Shown in pieces: positions 24,031 to 34,254 of a DNA stretch of 64,000 nt; the stretch's first letter is position 1; each line of letters opens with the position of its first letter. Below the pieces are notes generated by a model, which did not search any database, was not told where the DNA came from, and saw only the letters and a program-made list of their open reading frames with translations. The DNA comes from Cavia porcellus (lineage: Eukaryota; Chordata; Mammalia; Rodentia; Caviidae): contig NW_026947502.1 of the NCBI RefSeq assembly GCF_034190915.1, positions 2,818,785-2,882,784 on the forward strand, given 5' to 3'. A program made the translations under genes and the position numbers.

Positions 24031-24034
24031 AGGT

Positions 24035-24307
24035 TGTTGGGGCTCACACACAGGGGCGTGTATCTGATATGCTGCGGGAGGTTTTATACTGCAGCCTTCT
24101 TCTCACCTGCTGGGGTTCTGCAAGCAAAGGGAAAATAAAGGGTCGCACACACCAAGGCTCAGCAGAATGGCTGCTGCCCCGCCAGCCTGAGCAAACAGCT
24201 TTTGTTGAGATATAGAGCAAAGAAACTCAAATTGCACATGCTCAGACTATATAACTTATTGGCTTCTTGACCTTAGAGGACCTCATGTTGTCACATTTTC
24301 CATAACA
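24035..24307 (-). mobile_element. Possible solo LTR, minus strand
   Basis: On the minus strand the segment begins TGTTATGG and ends CCCCAACA. It contains a CCAAT-like box, a TATA-like tract and TTTATTTTCC. No flanking duplication was found, so this is only a suggestion. Confidence 0.3.
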
Positions 24308-25880
24308 TCGCTGACCCGATGCATCGGGACGAAATGGAGTCAGTGTGGGCTCTCTACACCCACTTGGTTGCTTTTGTGCTTAATTGGGGGTGGAGGAAGG
24401 CGGCAGGAGGGAGCTGAGCCCTGGTAGCCAGGCTGGGGCCTGATCAGCTCTGTCTCCCTCTCTGTCCTGACTCCCTCTCTGCCTCTGGCTCTCTCCCCTC
24501 TGGCTCTATTTCTCTGCCCCTCCCCTCCCCCATTTAACTCCTCTAACTCTCCCTGCCTGCCGCCCCTGCAGGTGCTCACAGAGGATGTTCATCCAACTGT
24601 CCCTATCAGTGTGTCAAGGACAGGGCAGCCTGGATATACAGAGCTCCTGTCCTCTGCTGGCTTCCTGCAAAGGTGGGGCGGCCTGGTCCTCTCCTCACTG
24701 ACTGCTTACCTATCTCCACCTCTATCCACAAAGAATCCTCTGGCAAAGGGCTTCTGGTTGTCCTGCTGAGGGAAAGGAGAAATCAGGCCTGGCACAGTCA
24801 CCTTTGAAATCTCACAGCCCCTGAGGGGTTGCACAAGTTACCAACATTTGAAATCTGCCCCTGAACCCAGAAAACTGACTCACAAACCCTGTGTCCCAGC
24901 CCGAGGCCCATGCACACACTCCCTGGGGAGCTGGCCCTGCTGCTGGGGAAGGTTGCAGGGTGGCGTGGGGGCCTGAGGTCTGTCCTGCCCTCTGTGTAGG
25001 TCGGTCAGTCAGCACAGATGGGAAATGGAGGGAAACGCAGAGTGTGACATGGGACTTGGAGTGTGTGGCCACGTGAAGGGTCCAGACAGTGGTGATGGGG
25101 TGGCCAGGAGCTGAGAGAGCCTGGGACCCCACTGGGCTGTCCTGTGGGCCTCTGCACCAGGGATCTGAGGAGGAGTGGCTGTGGCGTCCTTCCCTCAGAG
25201 GGAACTGCATGGGTGAGGGAGGGGACCGCAGGGGCCAGCGTGAGCCCTAGAGATGGGGAAGTTCCAGGATCAGAAAGGAGGCAGCTGGACCACACAGGTC
25301 CACAGAGCACGCTCAGAACCCAACGCCTTGTCCAGCAACCCCCTCACCTGGGAACCAGGGGGCCCTCTCCCCTGGCAGACGCCACCTCCATGCCCAGCCA
25401 GGTAGGGGCCCGGGGCATCCTCTGAACAAACACTTCGCCCAACAGTGCCCATCAGTCACAGGGAGCGGGAGAGTTTGAGGCTGGAGCTGCCATTTTGGAG
25501 ACGCTGAGGTCAGCGCTCAGCTTATCTTGGGGGAGCAAGACTCTTGTCCCAGGCGGATGACAGCTCTGGGGCTGAGCCCAGCTGTGTGGTGGAGGCAGCA
25601 GGTGCAGGGCACAGGAGACAACAGCCACAGGGGACAGACTGCATCCGCAGCTGTCACAGGGGCGGGCCTCTCAGGGTCTGGACGGTGGCCTTGCACAAGG
25701 TCCTCCCTCTGACCTGGTGTCCCGGGTGGGGCTGCGGAGCAGCCTGGTCAGGCTCAGGAGTCGGCCAGCCTGTGCTCAGCTGCAGGTTCCCCAGGCTGCC
25801 TTAGGAAGCCCTGAGTGGAGCTGGTGCCCGCCCTGCAGCTCTCTCACCCCTCCTGATGGACAGTGTGGGAACTCTCCTGC
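24308..25880. other. No recognisable gene
   Basis: Non-coding sequence upstream of the Irgm-like promoter. It includes a pyrimidine-rich tract at 24440-24530. No coding domain is seen. Confidence 0.45.
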
Positions 25881-25901
25881 AGACTCCTGGAAACTGCTCA
25901 T

Positions 25902-25923
25902 TTCCGGGAACAGAAACTGAAAG
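25902..25923 (+). promoter_or_regulatory. GAS + ISRE element, probable Irgm-like promoter
   Basis: TTCCGGGAA (25902-25910) is a perfect palindromic GAS (TTCN3GAA) and CAGAAACTGAAAG (25911-25923) is a near-consensus ISRE; the two are directly adjacent. IRG genes are induced by IFN-gamma through STAT1 and IRF factors at such sites. The pair lies about 330 bases upstream of the splice donor at 26257, a suitable place for the Irgm-like promoter. Confidence 0.7.
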
Positions 25924-26205
25924 CTGGCCTCACTGCCATTGTGTCCCCTCCTGTGAGACCAGCAGGCAGCTCTCAGACACAGATATACCACAGCAGGGAG
26001 CCAGAGCCACGCAGGGGTCCAGGTCTGCAAGCAAAGCCCGGCTGGCAGCTCGGCCTGTCCTTGGCTGCTCTGCTTCCCTTCCTGATGGTCGGCTTTTCCT
26101 AGGACCTCAGCCCTTCTCGCCTCATGCCTCATTTCTGAATGTATTTGGGTCTTTCCAGAAGGAAAGCCCTTTACTTGAAGGTTGTGACCTTCTCCCAGGA
26201 AGTGG

Positions 26206-26256
26206 ATGCCTTTCTGGAAAAGCCAGAGACACCCGCTTACATTCAGCTTTCTGAAG
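26206..26256 (+). CDS. Probable first coding exon of the Irgm-like gene
   Basis: An ATG at 26206 opens 17 codons (MPFWKSQRHPLTFSFLK) that run in phase 0 into a strong splice donor, AAG followed by GTAAGTG (26257). The main exon's acceptor (gctcctcag, AG at 29968-29969) starts in the same phase, so the two join in frame. Mouse Irgm1 likewise has a short N-terminal extension before the conserved segment. If this exon is skipped, translation would start at Met 29991. It is predicted from splice signals and frame only. Confidence 0.5.
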
Positions 26257-26629
26257 GTAAGTGCAAAGCTCTGAACTGCACCGTGGCAAGAACTTCTGCT
26301 AATGTAAAGACACTAAAGGGGGACCCCTGCCTCCCGAGCAGGAAAGTCTAGGTCTGACCTGCTCTGCTTATGGGGTGTTCACGACAGGGGCCCCCTGTGA
26401 CAACCTTAAGGCACGGCACAGTGTGACAATATTGTTGGTGCATGGAACCCATCCACCCGCCAGCGTGGAGGCACAGGGCCGCCTGTCACCTCCCTGTGCC
26501 TGGTGTTGTGCACCTGGACAGAGTCTGGAAACAGAGGGCAGGGTGTGGCACCTGCTTCTACTGATTTTCTCGGTGGGGACAGAGAGCCTTGGGTACATAT
26601 GAGAGCCCGGACTTTTACAACAGATGATT

Positions 26630-26825
26630 CAAGTATTTTATCTACTTTGGAAAAACTGGCTCTTGCGAGGTATCACTTTATTTATAGACAAATAGAGTGG
26701 CGGGTTTTCTTCCACGTTTGTCTGTTTTTCTGTGCATGGTTCACTTCACTCAGTGTCCTTGAGTTCTACCCGCTTCTTTGTGAATGACAGGAGTTCACTG
26801 TTCTGCCGGGCTGAATGATCTTCCA

Positions 26826-26876
<51 letters not shown>

Positions 26877-27040
26877 TGAATGTCACATTGTCTTCACTCG
26901 TGTCCACGGATGGCCCCCTCGGCTGATTCTGAGTCTCAGCTCCTATGAATGCTGCCGTGATTCATGAGGACAGGCAGCTGTGTCTGGGCTCGATGGTCAG
27001 TTCTACATTGCTGGGTCAGGTGCTCAGAAAATCACCTTAA
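26630..27040 (-). mobile_element. L1 ORF2 3'-end fragment, antisense
   Basis: The plus strand shows the familiar reverse of an L1 ORF2 terminus (cacttcactcagtgtccttgag … ctgaatgatcttccat … gctcctatgaatgctgccg … cattgctgggtcaggtgctcag), with a TG microsatellite inside it. Confidence 0.65.
26828..26872. repeat. (TG)n microsatellite
   Basis: About 22 uninterrupted TG units inside the antisense L1 fragment. Confidence 0.97.
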
Positions 27041-28159
27041 AGAAGGGAAGGAAGAACCTGATCAGTTCCTGGTTTGCAAGGCTTAGTTCTTGGTTGCCCC
27101 CTGCTGTCTCCTTTGACTCTCTTGAGCAGAATTTCACCATGCAGGGCTGCCCTTCTGCGGGGTCCAAACACTGGACTGGAACCTGACCACAGACCAGGGA
27201 ACCAGATCGAGGCGTGAGAACAGAACGTTATTAGCGACCACGAGCCCTTTTCCTCTCCTCACTCCTCCCATCTCAGGATCTCCCCATCTCGGACCTTGTC
27301 CTGGATCCCACTCACCTGGCTTCCATGAGCCAGTCTGCCTCTGCACCACCCTGACACCACGCCACTCACCCTCCACCCAGATCAGGTACCCTGCCGTCCC
27401 ACCACAGGCTGCACAAACTGTGGCCCCTGGGACCGTCACAGGGACCCTTGGAAGACTCCAGGTAGTGTGGCCAGTGGCCTCAGGGGTGTGCAGCTCCAAA
27501 GCCTATTTGAGGTGTGCTGTGCTTTCCCCCATAGCTCTCCCTCCCTCTGGACTCTGGCAAAATCCGTGATAATTTCACTAGACAGCTCCCTCTCCTCATG
27601 GGTATAAAGTCCTTGGAATGGTGGGCTCTGAGGAGTGGGGCTAAAGTGATGTTGTGGTTTACATCTAGATGTCCCGAGTCTCTCTTTTTTTATATGAAGG
27701 TAGTAAAATACAACAGAACAAGACAGAACAAAGGCAATCTGGATGCAGTGAAGTTGGTACAGAACCTCACAGCAGGACACAGGGATAACAGTGATAGGTG
27801 CCACAGTATATCTCGTTATCTTCACAATAGCTGTCCATTCAATCAGGTATAGCAAGATCAAACCAAAAACAGAACATTATAAAACCTATCAAGACAGAAT
27901 ACTGAATAGAGCAAAACAGTGAGAACAAAGCAAATCAGTGAAAACATTTGCTTTCAAACACAAGACAGAAGGAGATCCCCTATATGTGCTGTATGCATGC
28001 GGCCATCCTCCCAGGGCATGCTGAGACCTCGGTCCCCAGTTGCTAACATGCAGGGGGAGGACATTTGATTCTCAGCCCGTGTGCTGGTAGGCTCAGGGCA
28101 GAGCTGACTGGTTCTCCACTTACCAGGAGGTCCCGGGAGTCTTGTGATTGTACGTGGGG

Positions 28160-28482
28160 CTTTGGAAAGTGACTTCACGGGGGGATGTGGATTAATCCAC
28201 TGATGGGTTCAGAGCTCACTGCAGTGTTGGGAGGGGAAGCCTGGCTGGAGGAGGTGGGCACTGGGGCTGGCCTGGGCCCTCCAGCCCCACTTTGATCCTT
28301 CTGCTTCCCGCTCCCTGCCGTGAGCTCTCTCTCCCCCGCCATGTCTCTCTCCCGTGTCTCCCTGCCTCGGAGGCACCCAGCTATGGACTGAAACACTACA
28401 GACTATGAGCCAAAATAGACTTTTCCTCCTTGTGGGCACTGAGTGTTGCAGTCAGCAACAGGAACGCACCGTAACTGAGGTG
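28160..28482 (+). mobile_element. MaLR-like LTR remnant (tentative)
   Basis: The 3' part (gccaaaatagacttttcctcctt … gcagtcagcaacaggaacgcaccgtaactgag) resembles the 3' end of the element at 58400-58742 and rodent non-autonomous LTR repeats. Its boundaries are uncertain. Confidence 0.35.
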
Positions 28483-29969
28483 GAGAGAGCTGTCTTGCAC
28501 CACTGGAAACCAGCGTTGGAATGAGAATAGGAGGCTCAGAAAACACTGGTTTCCACTCTCTCCTCAATTACGAAACATGCGTCCTGGTAAGGGTGAGCGC
28601 GAACCCCCTGCAGTAAGCGGGCACTGTCCCCAGAGAAGTGTCTCAGCACCCAGCAGGCGCCAGTTCTGTCAAACAACACCGTGCGCCTTCGGGACGGAGC
28701 CGTGGAAACATGGCATCCCTGTCGCGGGCACAGACTGATGGGGCCTCGGGATTCAGTCCTAACTCTGCTTCTTCTCCTTCATCAGGGGCGCTGATAACAC
28801 TTTTCTAGTTGAGCTTGAAGAAGATTAAATGAGAGGAGGCACACAACGGACAGAGCCCAGACAAACGCACAGACACGTGACCTCCTTGTGGTTGTGTTAA
28901 GTAGGAGAGGGGCTAGAAGAATTCCCTGAGGAACAACTTCCTCAGGTGTCTTCACAGGACCAGAGAGTCCTCAGCGCGGGAGCAGCGTGCCTGCATGTCG
29001 CCTGTAGTGAAAACCCCCCGCGATCCCTGGGAGGTGGGTAGAGGACCTCGCACCTCGCAGGCAGAAACTCACCTGGGTGCTCCAAGGAGCCTGTGCAGCC
29101 TCCAGCACTGGGCAGGTCCCCACCCTCCCCTCCGTGGGAAGCAGAGTCCAGGCCTTGGGACTGGATGAGTGGCAGCAGGTGTGGGGACCAGGTGTGGGGA
29201 GCATGTTGAGCAGGCAGGGGCTCCCCCAGGAAGTACGAGGAGAGGGGAAATGTTCACAGAGCTGGGGGAAAGAAGGGAGCCCCTGCTGAGGCTGTGAGCC
29301 ATGTCCCAGAGATAGAAGAGTGGACCTCGTGGGGCAGCATCAGGTCATGGGGTGAGGCCAGGACAGGTTTCCAGCCACTTCAGGAGACCCCAGGATAGTG
29401 AAAATGGTTGTTAACTTGAAATTATGTGGGAAGTTTGTGTCCACGTCTCCACTGAAGTGGGTATGTGACAGGTACTCACCATAATGTCCCAATTTGGCCA
29501 AAAAAAAACACTTGAGAGTAAAAAAGCCACTTTCACAGTGTGAATGAAAAGTAACTTCACTACTCCTGATGCAGACTGGCAGCCCAGGGAGGACCCCGGC
29601 GGCCTCCCCCTGAGTGCCTGGGTGCGGAGAGCTGGTGGGTGCAGTGGTCAGCCCTCCCCTCCCATCCGCAGAGAGGCAGGGGTGTGGCCTGCCCACGACG
29701 AGGGGCCTGGCTGACCCTCTCCTGCCCTGGTCCCCTCACCAGTCCTCCTCACGGCCAGCCGTTGCCGTGACAGCTGCAGAGCAGGGCTCAGGCTCTCCTG
29801 ACCGCTGGTGATGTGCACGTCACCCAGTGCCCGCTCTGCCCGCTCCATTGCCATCAGTGTCCTCAGTGTTTCTTTGCTAGTGGACCTGGAATCCTGCACT
29901 GAGTGTGAAGTGCATCGGTTCCCGTGTCGCACACACCCTTCCTAACCCACGTGCCCCTCTGCTCCTCAG

Positions 29970-31187
29970 GTGGCCCCTCTGCTGGCCAACATGGAAGAAG
30001 ACCTGGTGTCCCATCGCACGCCCCTGTCTGCCTCCTTCACATCTGGAGTGTCCTATCACAGAGACGGAGGCGTACCACTGGAGGTCAGCAGGGATCTGGA
30101 GAAGGCCGTGAAGGAAGGGCAGCTGCTGGAAGTGGTCGCCATAGCCAGGAAGGTGGTGGAGATGGCTTCCAGGGCCCCGGTGAGCCTTGCCGTGATGGGG
30201 GACTCCGGCAATGGTATGTCGTCCTTCGTCAACGCCCTGCGAGGGATCGGACATGAGGACGCGGCCTCGGCTCCCACCGGGGTGGTGAGGACCACCCTGA
30301 CCCCGGCCAGGTACACCTCCCCCAGCTTCCCCAACGTGTTCTTGTGGGACCTCCCGGGCATGGGAGCTTCAGACCAGAGCCTCGACCACTACCTGAGAGA
30401 GCTGCAGCACAGCCAGTACGACCTCTTCCTCCTCATCGCGTCCGAGCAGTTCAGCCTGCACCACGTGAGGCTGGCCAAGACCATCCAGGGCATGGGGAAG
30501 AGGTTCTACGTCATCTGGACCAAGGTGGACAGGGACCTCAGCACGACCCCCCTCTCCCGGGGCCTCCTCCTGCGCAACATCCAGGAGAATATCCTGGAGA
30601 CTCTCCAGAAGGAAGGGGTGCACAAACCCCCCATCTTCCTGGTATCTAGCCTCGACCCCGATTTGCATGACTTCCCAGATCTAAGGAAGAAGCTGAGGAT
30701 CGACATCTTCAACATCCGGTGCAGTGGGCCCTTGGAGGCCATGTCCTATGCGTGTAAGGAGACCATTAACGAGAAAGTGGCCTCGCTGAAGACCAGAGTT
30801 CTGCAAAACTGTCCAGAGGACACCCTTGGCAGCTGTGGTGCCGACGACCTGGAGCAGTATCTGCGGGTCTACCGGGGGTGCTTTGGCATAGATGACGACT
30901 CCCTCCTGCAGGTGGCCTGGAGCACCGGGAGGGTGGTGTCAGAGTACAGGACCCTCCTGAGGTCCCAGGATCTGTGTGGTCTCCGCAGAGCAGACTGTAG
31001 ACTGCGCCTGGCCACCTGCTCAGTGATGAAGATGCTGCTCCGCCTGCTCCGCTGGGTCCCGTGGCTCGGTCCCCGTGCTGTCCGCTGGTTTGCACGAGTG
31101 ACACACAAGAGGATGCTTCACTTGGTCGCCCAGGACACCAAGGGCATCCTGAAGAAAATCCTGGAGGACTCCACATGTCCCGCCTGA
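29970..31187 (+). CDS. Irgm: IRGM-type (GMS class) immunity-related GTPase
   Basis: This is the main coding exon after an acceptor at 29968-29969. From the first ATG in the exon (29991) it encodes 398 aa; with the predicted upstream exon, 422 aa. G1 reads GDSGNGMS (residues 70-77 from Met 29991), with the Met in place of Lys that defines the Irgm class. G3 is DLPG (120-123) and G4 is TKVD (177-180). Near the C-terminus an amphipathic basic/hydrophobic helix (MKMLLRLLRWVPWLGPRAV) matches the alpha-K region that targets mouse Irgm1 to Golgi and lysosomal membranes. In mouse, GMS proteins keep GKS IRGs inactive on self membranes and affect autophagy. The frame is intact and notably GC-rich compared with Irgd. 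It resembles Irgm1 more than other classes, but which Irgm paralogue it is was not settled. Confidence 0.93.
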   Translation: MAPLLANMEEDLVSHRTPLSASFTSGVSYHRDGGVPLEVSRDLEKAVKEGQLLEVVAIARKVVEMASRAPVSLAVMGDSGNGMSSFVNALRGIGHEDAASAPTGVVRTTLTPARYTSPSFPNVFLWDLPGMGASDQSLDHYLRELQHSQYDLFLLIASEQFSLHHVRLAKTIQGMGKRFYVIWTKVDRDLSTTPLSRGLLLRNIQENILETLQKEGVHKPPIFLVSSLDPDLHDFPDLRKKLRIDIFNIRCSGPLEAMSYACKETINEKVASLKTRVLQNCPEDTLGSCGADDLEQYLRVYRGCFGIDDDSLLQVAWSTGRVVSEYRTLLRSQDLCGLRRADCRLRLATCSVMKMLLRLLRWVPWLGPRAVRWFARVTHKRMLHLVAQDTKGILKKILEDSTCPA

Positions 31188-31826
31188 ACCCAGCACGGGA
31201 GCAGATGGCAACCTCCTTTGCCCTGTGGAAGTTAGCCCCCCATCCTTTTACCCACTGGAAGTCAAGAAATGTAAATGACTTTCTATTCATAAGGAATATA
31301 AGGATATGCAAATTTTTGAAAGGAATTTTTTAAAAAATCGTTCGTTTTCATAGTCTCAACTTTAATGCCTTGTTCCTTTGAGGAAAACAGTTTTTATTGA
31401 AATCAACCGAGTTTCCTGATTTCAGTAGTAAGAAATTTTGCTTTCAGTGGTAGCTGCCATGTGGCTGGTCACCAGCCTGTCATTCCCCCTGTAAATCACA
31501 GTAAATTCTTCTCCCTTGAAACTCCTGTGTTCTTTGTCTCTTTCCTGTCACTGTGCAAACTTACTGAATGCTGGTGTGGCACAGAGGGGCTCTCGTGGGT
31601 TTAGGAGAGCCCAGGTCCAGTCAACACTGTCCTTTGATCCCTGCTCGGTGTTGGGGACCAGATTCCAGGTGGGTTCTAGCACCCCAGGTGATTACCTGTG
31701 CACGAGGCCCACAGGTGAGAGACGCCAGGAAACCCCCTAGGGAACGTGTCATGTCCAGCTCAACTGCAGCAAGGTCCAGCCAGGCAGTGTTTGGGCCTGT
31801 TTTCTGGTGTTATAATGAAATACCTC
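31188..31826. other. Irgm-like 3' flank
   Basis: It must include the 3' UTR. No clear AATAAA signal was identified close to the stop. No other gene is seen. Confidence 0.45.
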
Positions 31827-31827
31827 A

Positions 31828-31962
31828 CTGAGCATGGTGGTGCACACCTATAATCCTAGCCCTCAGGGGGCTGAGGCAGGAGAGCCACTGTGAGTTCAAG
31901 GCCAGCCTGGGCTACACAGCAAGACCTTATCTCAAGACAAATCAAAACACAAAACACCTGAA
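31828..31962 (+). mobile_element. B1-like SINE
   Basis: Sense 7SL-derived monomer (gagcatggtggtgcacacc … gttcaaggccagcctgggc … caagaccttatctcaa) with an A-rich tail. It lacks the 29-bp internal duplication seen in the copy at 15.6 kb. Confidence 0.85.
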
Positions 31963-32464
31963 GTGGGTTACACACGTGGAAACGGTGTCTCTTGACCCAC
32001 AGTGTTGGAGTCTGCTGTTGAGTAGAGGTAGTATCCGTTTTGTCTCTGGTGAGAGCTTTACTACAAAACATGTGGGAGAGAGCAACAGCCAGGAGGCCTG
32101 AGGGTTCCGGATCAGGGAACGGATTTGTCACAACCCCCTCTCCCGGACCTGACTGGGTACCAGACCTTGTCACAGATCACTGCTCAAAGCTTCTGCCACC
32201 CCAGTGTCACCAGCACGTGAGCCCTGGCACAGTGTAAACACGGGAGCAGATACACGCCAGGGCAGCCTCTCAGCGGGGTGGCAGTGGGTGCAGGGAGGAG
32301 GATGAGGCTGTGGCCTCAGGAGGAGGAGCTCACCCCCTGTGGCTGCAGCTGGCAGGCACTGAGAGAAGCCTTAGCCCCCTCTGCTGCCTGTCAATCTGTG
32401 AGGGAGTCTCTGGTCCCTAACTCTTCTGCGACTTGGAATAACTGGTAATCCTAGTGCTAATGTA

Positions 32465-32775
32465 TGCTAAAGGTGTGTGTTGGTCACTTTCTCCTTGCTG
32501 GGACAAACTACCTGACACTCAGAGTGAAAGGAGGAGAGGTTTATCTAGCTCATGGCTCTGTAGAGGTTTTGGTCCACATCAGTTGGCTCCAAGGCAGGGT
32601 GGCGTCACAGAGGATAAACATTTCACCAGGCAGAAGACAGCACAAGCAGTAAGGGAGAGAAACAAACCTCTTCCTGGCCCTTAGGCTGTGTGCGGGCTGC
32701 CAGCCTAGGGTGGGTGTGGCACTCACACCCTTAATCCCAGCTCTGACCATGAATCAAGCACAAACTGGATTCAGC
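32465..32775 (+). repeat. Old interspersed repeat, left part (interrupted by ERV)
   Basis: It is similar to 36556-36965 (ggttt-att/ctt … ggctc … caggcagggtggc … cagag) and resumes at 36071-36150 beyond the inserted provirus. The repeat family is not named here. Confidence 0.6.
32770..32775. repeat. ERV target-site duplication, left
   Basis: TTCAGC, repeated at 36065-36070. Confidence 0.85.
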
Positions 32776-33110
32776 TGACCCTGCCCACGGGTCAGTGCAG
32801 ATCTGCAGGGCAGTTTCCTGGAGAAGGAACGGGGATTAACACAAACAGGGCCCGAGACAGAGAGACGGAGACAAGTCGAGGGAGTCCAATCAAGTCTCAT
32901 TTATTAATAAAGTGGTCGCTGCTTTTATAGGGCAAGGGTGGGCCGATGGGACAGGAAGAGGCTATGGGGTGATCTCTGAAGGGTCATCGTCACGTCCCTG
33001 TACGTGACGTAAGTAGGAGAGGATTATGGTTAATGTAGGCAGGCGCACTATGTGCCGATAGGAGGGAGAGGTGGGGAGACAGGGGCGGGGCTGTCACACT
33101 GCTCCCTACA
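32776..33110 (-). repeat. 3' LTR of the deleted ERV
   Basis: On the minus strand it starts TGTAGGGAGCAG and ends GGGTCA. It contains a CRE-like TGACGTAA on the plus strand and an AATAAA signal in minus-strand sense. It is preceded in coding sense by a polypurine tract (plus-strand tctcctccctttct, from 33111). Confidence 0.9.
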
Positions 33111-33392
33111 TCTCCTCCCTTTCTATATTTTTTAGTCAGGAGTATGGCAGGCTGTGTGAGGACAGCACCTCTCTTAGGTCAAGGACCTCATTACATGAAC
33201 CCAACCGGGCCTTACCCGTCATGGGCTTGCAGGGCAGCAGTTGGTCCTGTGCCTGTGTTAGGCGGCTGGTGGTGTAATATGTATGTCCTAGTTGCCCGTC
33301 TCTGGCTGCCTGTCCATTGCCTTGGGGCAGTTAGGCCACATTGTCATATGGGTCACTTGTTCCCTGTAGGTTTCTTAATTTGCCATCTCTAG

Positions 33393-33599
33393 CTAGTGAT
33401 AGTGTAGCTGAATGGGCTTTGTCATAAATGCATGTATCTGGTTATGAATGATCGCCATAATCCTCTGAAAAATACAAGGACCCACAGGGAGGAGAAGCAA
33501 CAGGGCAGCTAGGGGCCCCAGGAGGGGCGCTAGGTAGGGGAAGAGCGCTCCCCAGAGCATGGAGAAGGGGTTAGAGGCCATTTGTGATGGGAGGTCCAA
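33393..33599 (-). pseudogene. Env transmembrane-subunit C-terminal remnant
   Basis: The frame reads a hydrophobic membrane anchor (YLAPLLGPLAALLLLLPVG) followed by PCIFQRIMAII, the layout of a retroviral TM anchor and cytoplasmic tail. The surface subunit and the rest of TM are missing. Confidence 0.7.
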
Positions 33600-33699
33600 A
33601 TCCCATTGGTCAAGGGTGGTCCACGTAGGATCTCAAGAAGGCACCAAGTAATCCATCGGTTTGGCATTTTCTGTAAGGAAGCACAAGAAGTTGCCTCAG

Positions 33700-34010
33700 G
33701 GTATGTGTTCACTCCTGGACATTTTGGGGGTTATTATTATTTGGCTCATTAATTTGCCTAACAAGGCATTCGGGGAGCCATGTAGCCTCTTTGTCTTGGC
33801 GGGAGTATATGCACACTGAACCACGTCCCCATACGAGAACGGGGTCAAGGCCATACCATAAGTTAGCCAGGGGGTCTCTCCATAGTACAGAAGCAAATTG
33901 CTTTTGTGTTTCCGTATGCCAAAAATGCATGGCTATTGAGTGTCCAGAAGCATCAAAATTTTAAAAATTAAGGGTGAATAAGGCATGAGATAGAATATTT
34001 TTAGGTGTCC
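33700..34010 (-). pseudogene. Integrase C-terminal remnant
   Basis: Two adjacent frames contain SHALFTLNF (end of the catalytic core region) and DPLANLWYGLDPVLVWGRG (the C-terminal DNA-binding domain). The catalytic core is deleted. Confidence 0.7.
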
Positions 34011-34038
34011 CCCTCTTTATGCACATTAAATACACACT

Positions 34039-34226
34039 GCATATTATAGAACTAATCAAACCACCACACGATGATGAAGGCTCCTCAGGTTTTGAAGATC
34101 TGACATTGGGGAAGACAGTAACAACCAACGTGGTATCTCTCATTTTTTTCTCAGCAGCTGTCCCCATCCTTATATATGCTGAAATTAAACTCAAGAGACC
34201 AGAACAATATCACTCTGATCAGTTAA
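34039..34226. repeat. Segment shared with the HAL1-like element
   Basis: It aligns to 6989-7165 at about 75% and sits at the junction between the gag nucleocapsid and integrase remnants, where pol should be. Confidence 0.65.
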
Positions 34227-34254
34227 ATGAGTCAAAGTAATTCACATTGGAATC

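Larger units (their letters stand above)
26257..29969 (+). other. Predicted intron of the Irgm-like gene
   Basis: GT at 26257 and AG at 29968-29969 bound this 3.7-kb stretch. It holds an antisense L1 fragment split by a (TG)n run, an LTR-like repeat near 28.2 kb and otherwise unrecognised sequence. Two donor-like minus-strand sites (near 29072 and 29480) have no supporting exon evidence. Confidence 0.5.

Noticed and set aside
29970..29990. Translation start at GTG 29970
   Set aside because: GTG is the first codon after a splice acceptor, not a normal eukaryotic start; Met 29991 or the upstream exon is more likely.
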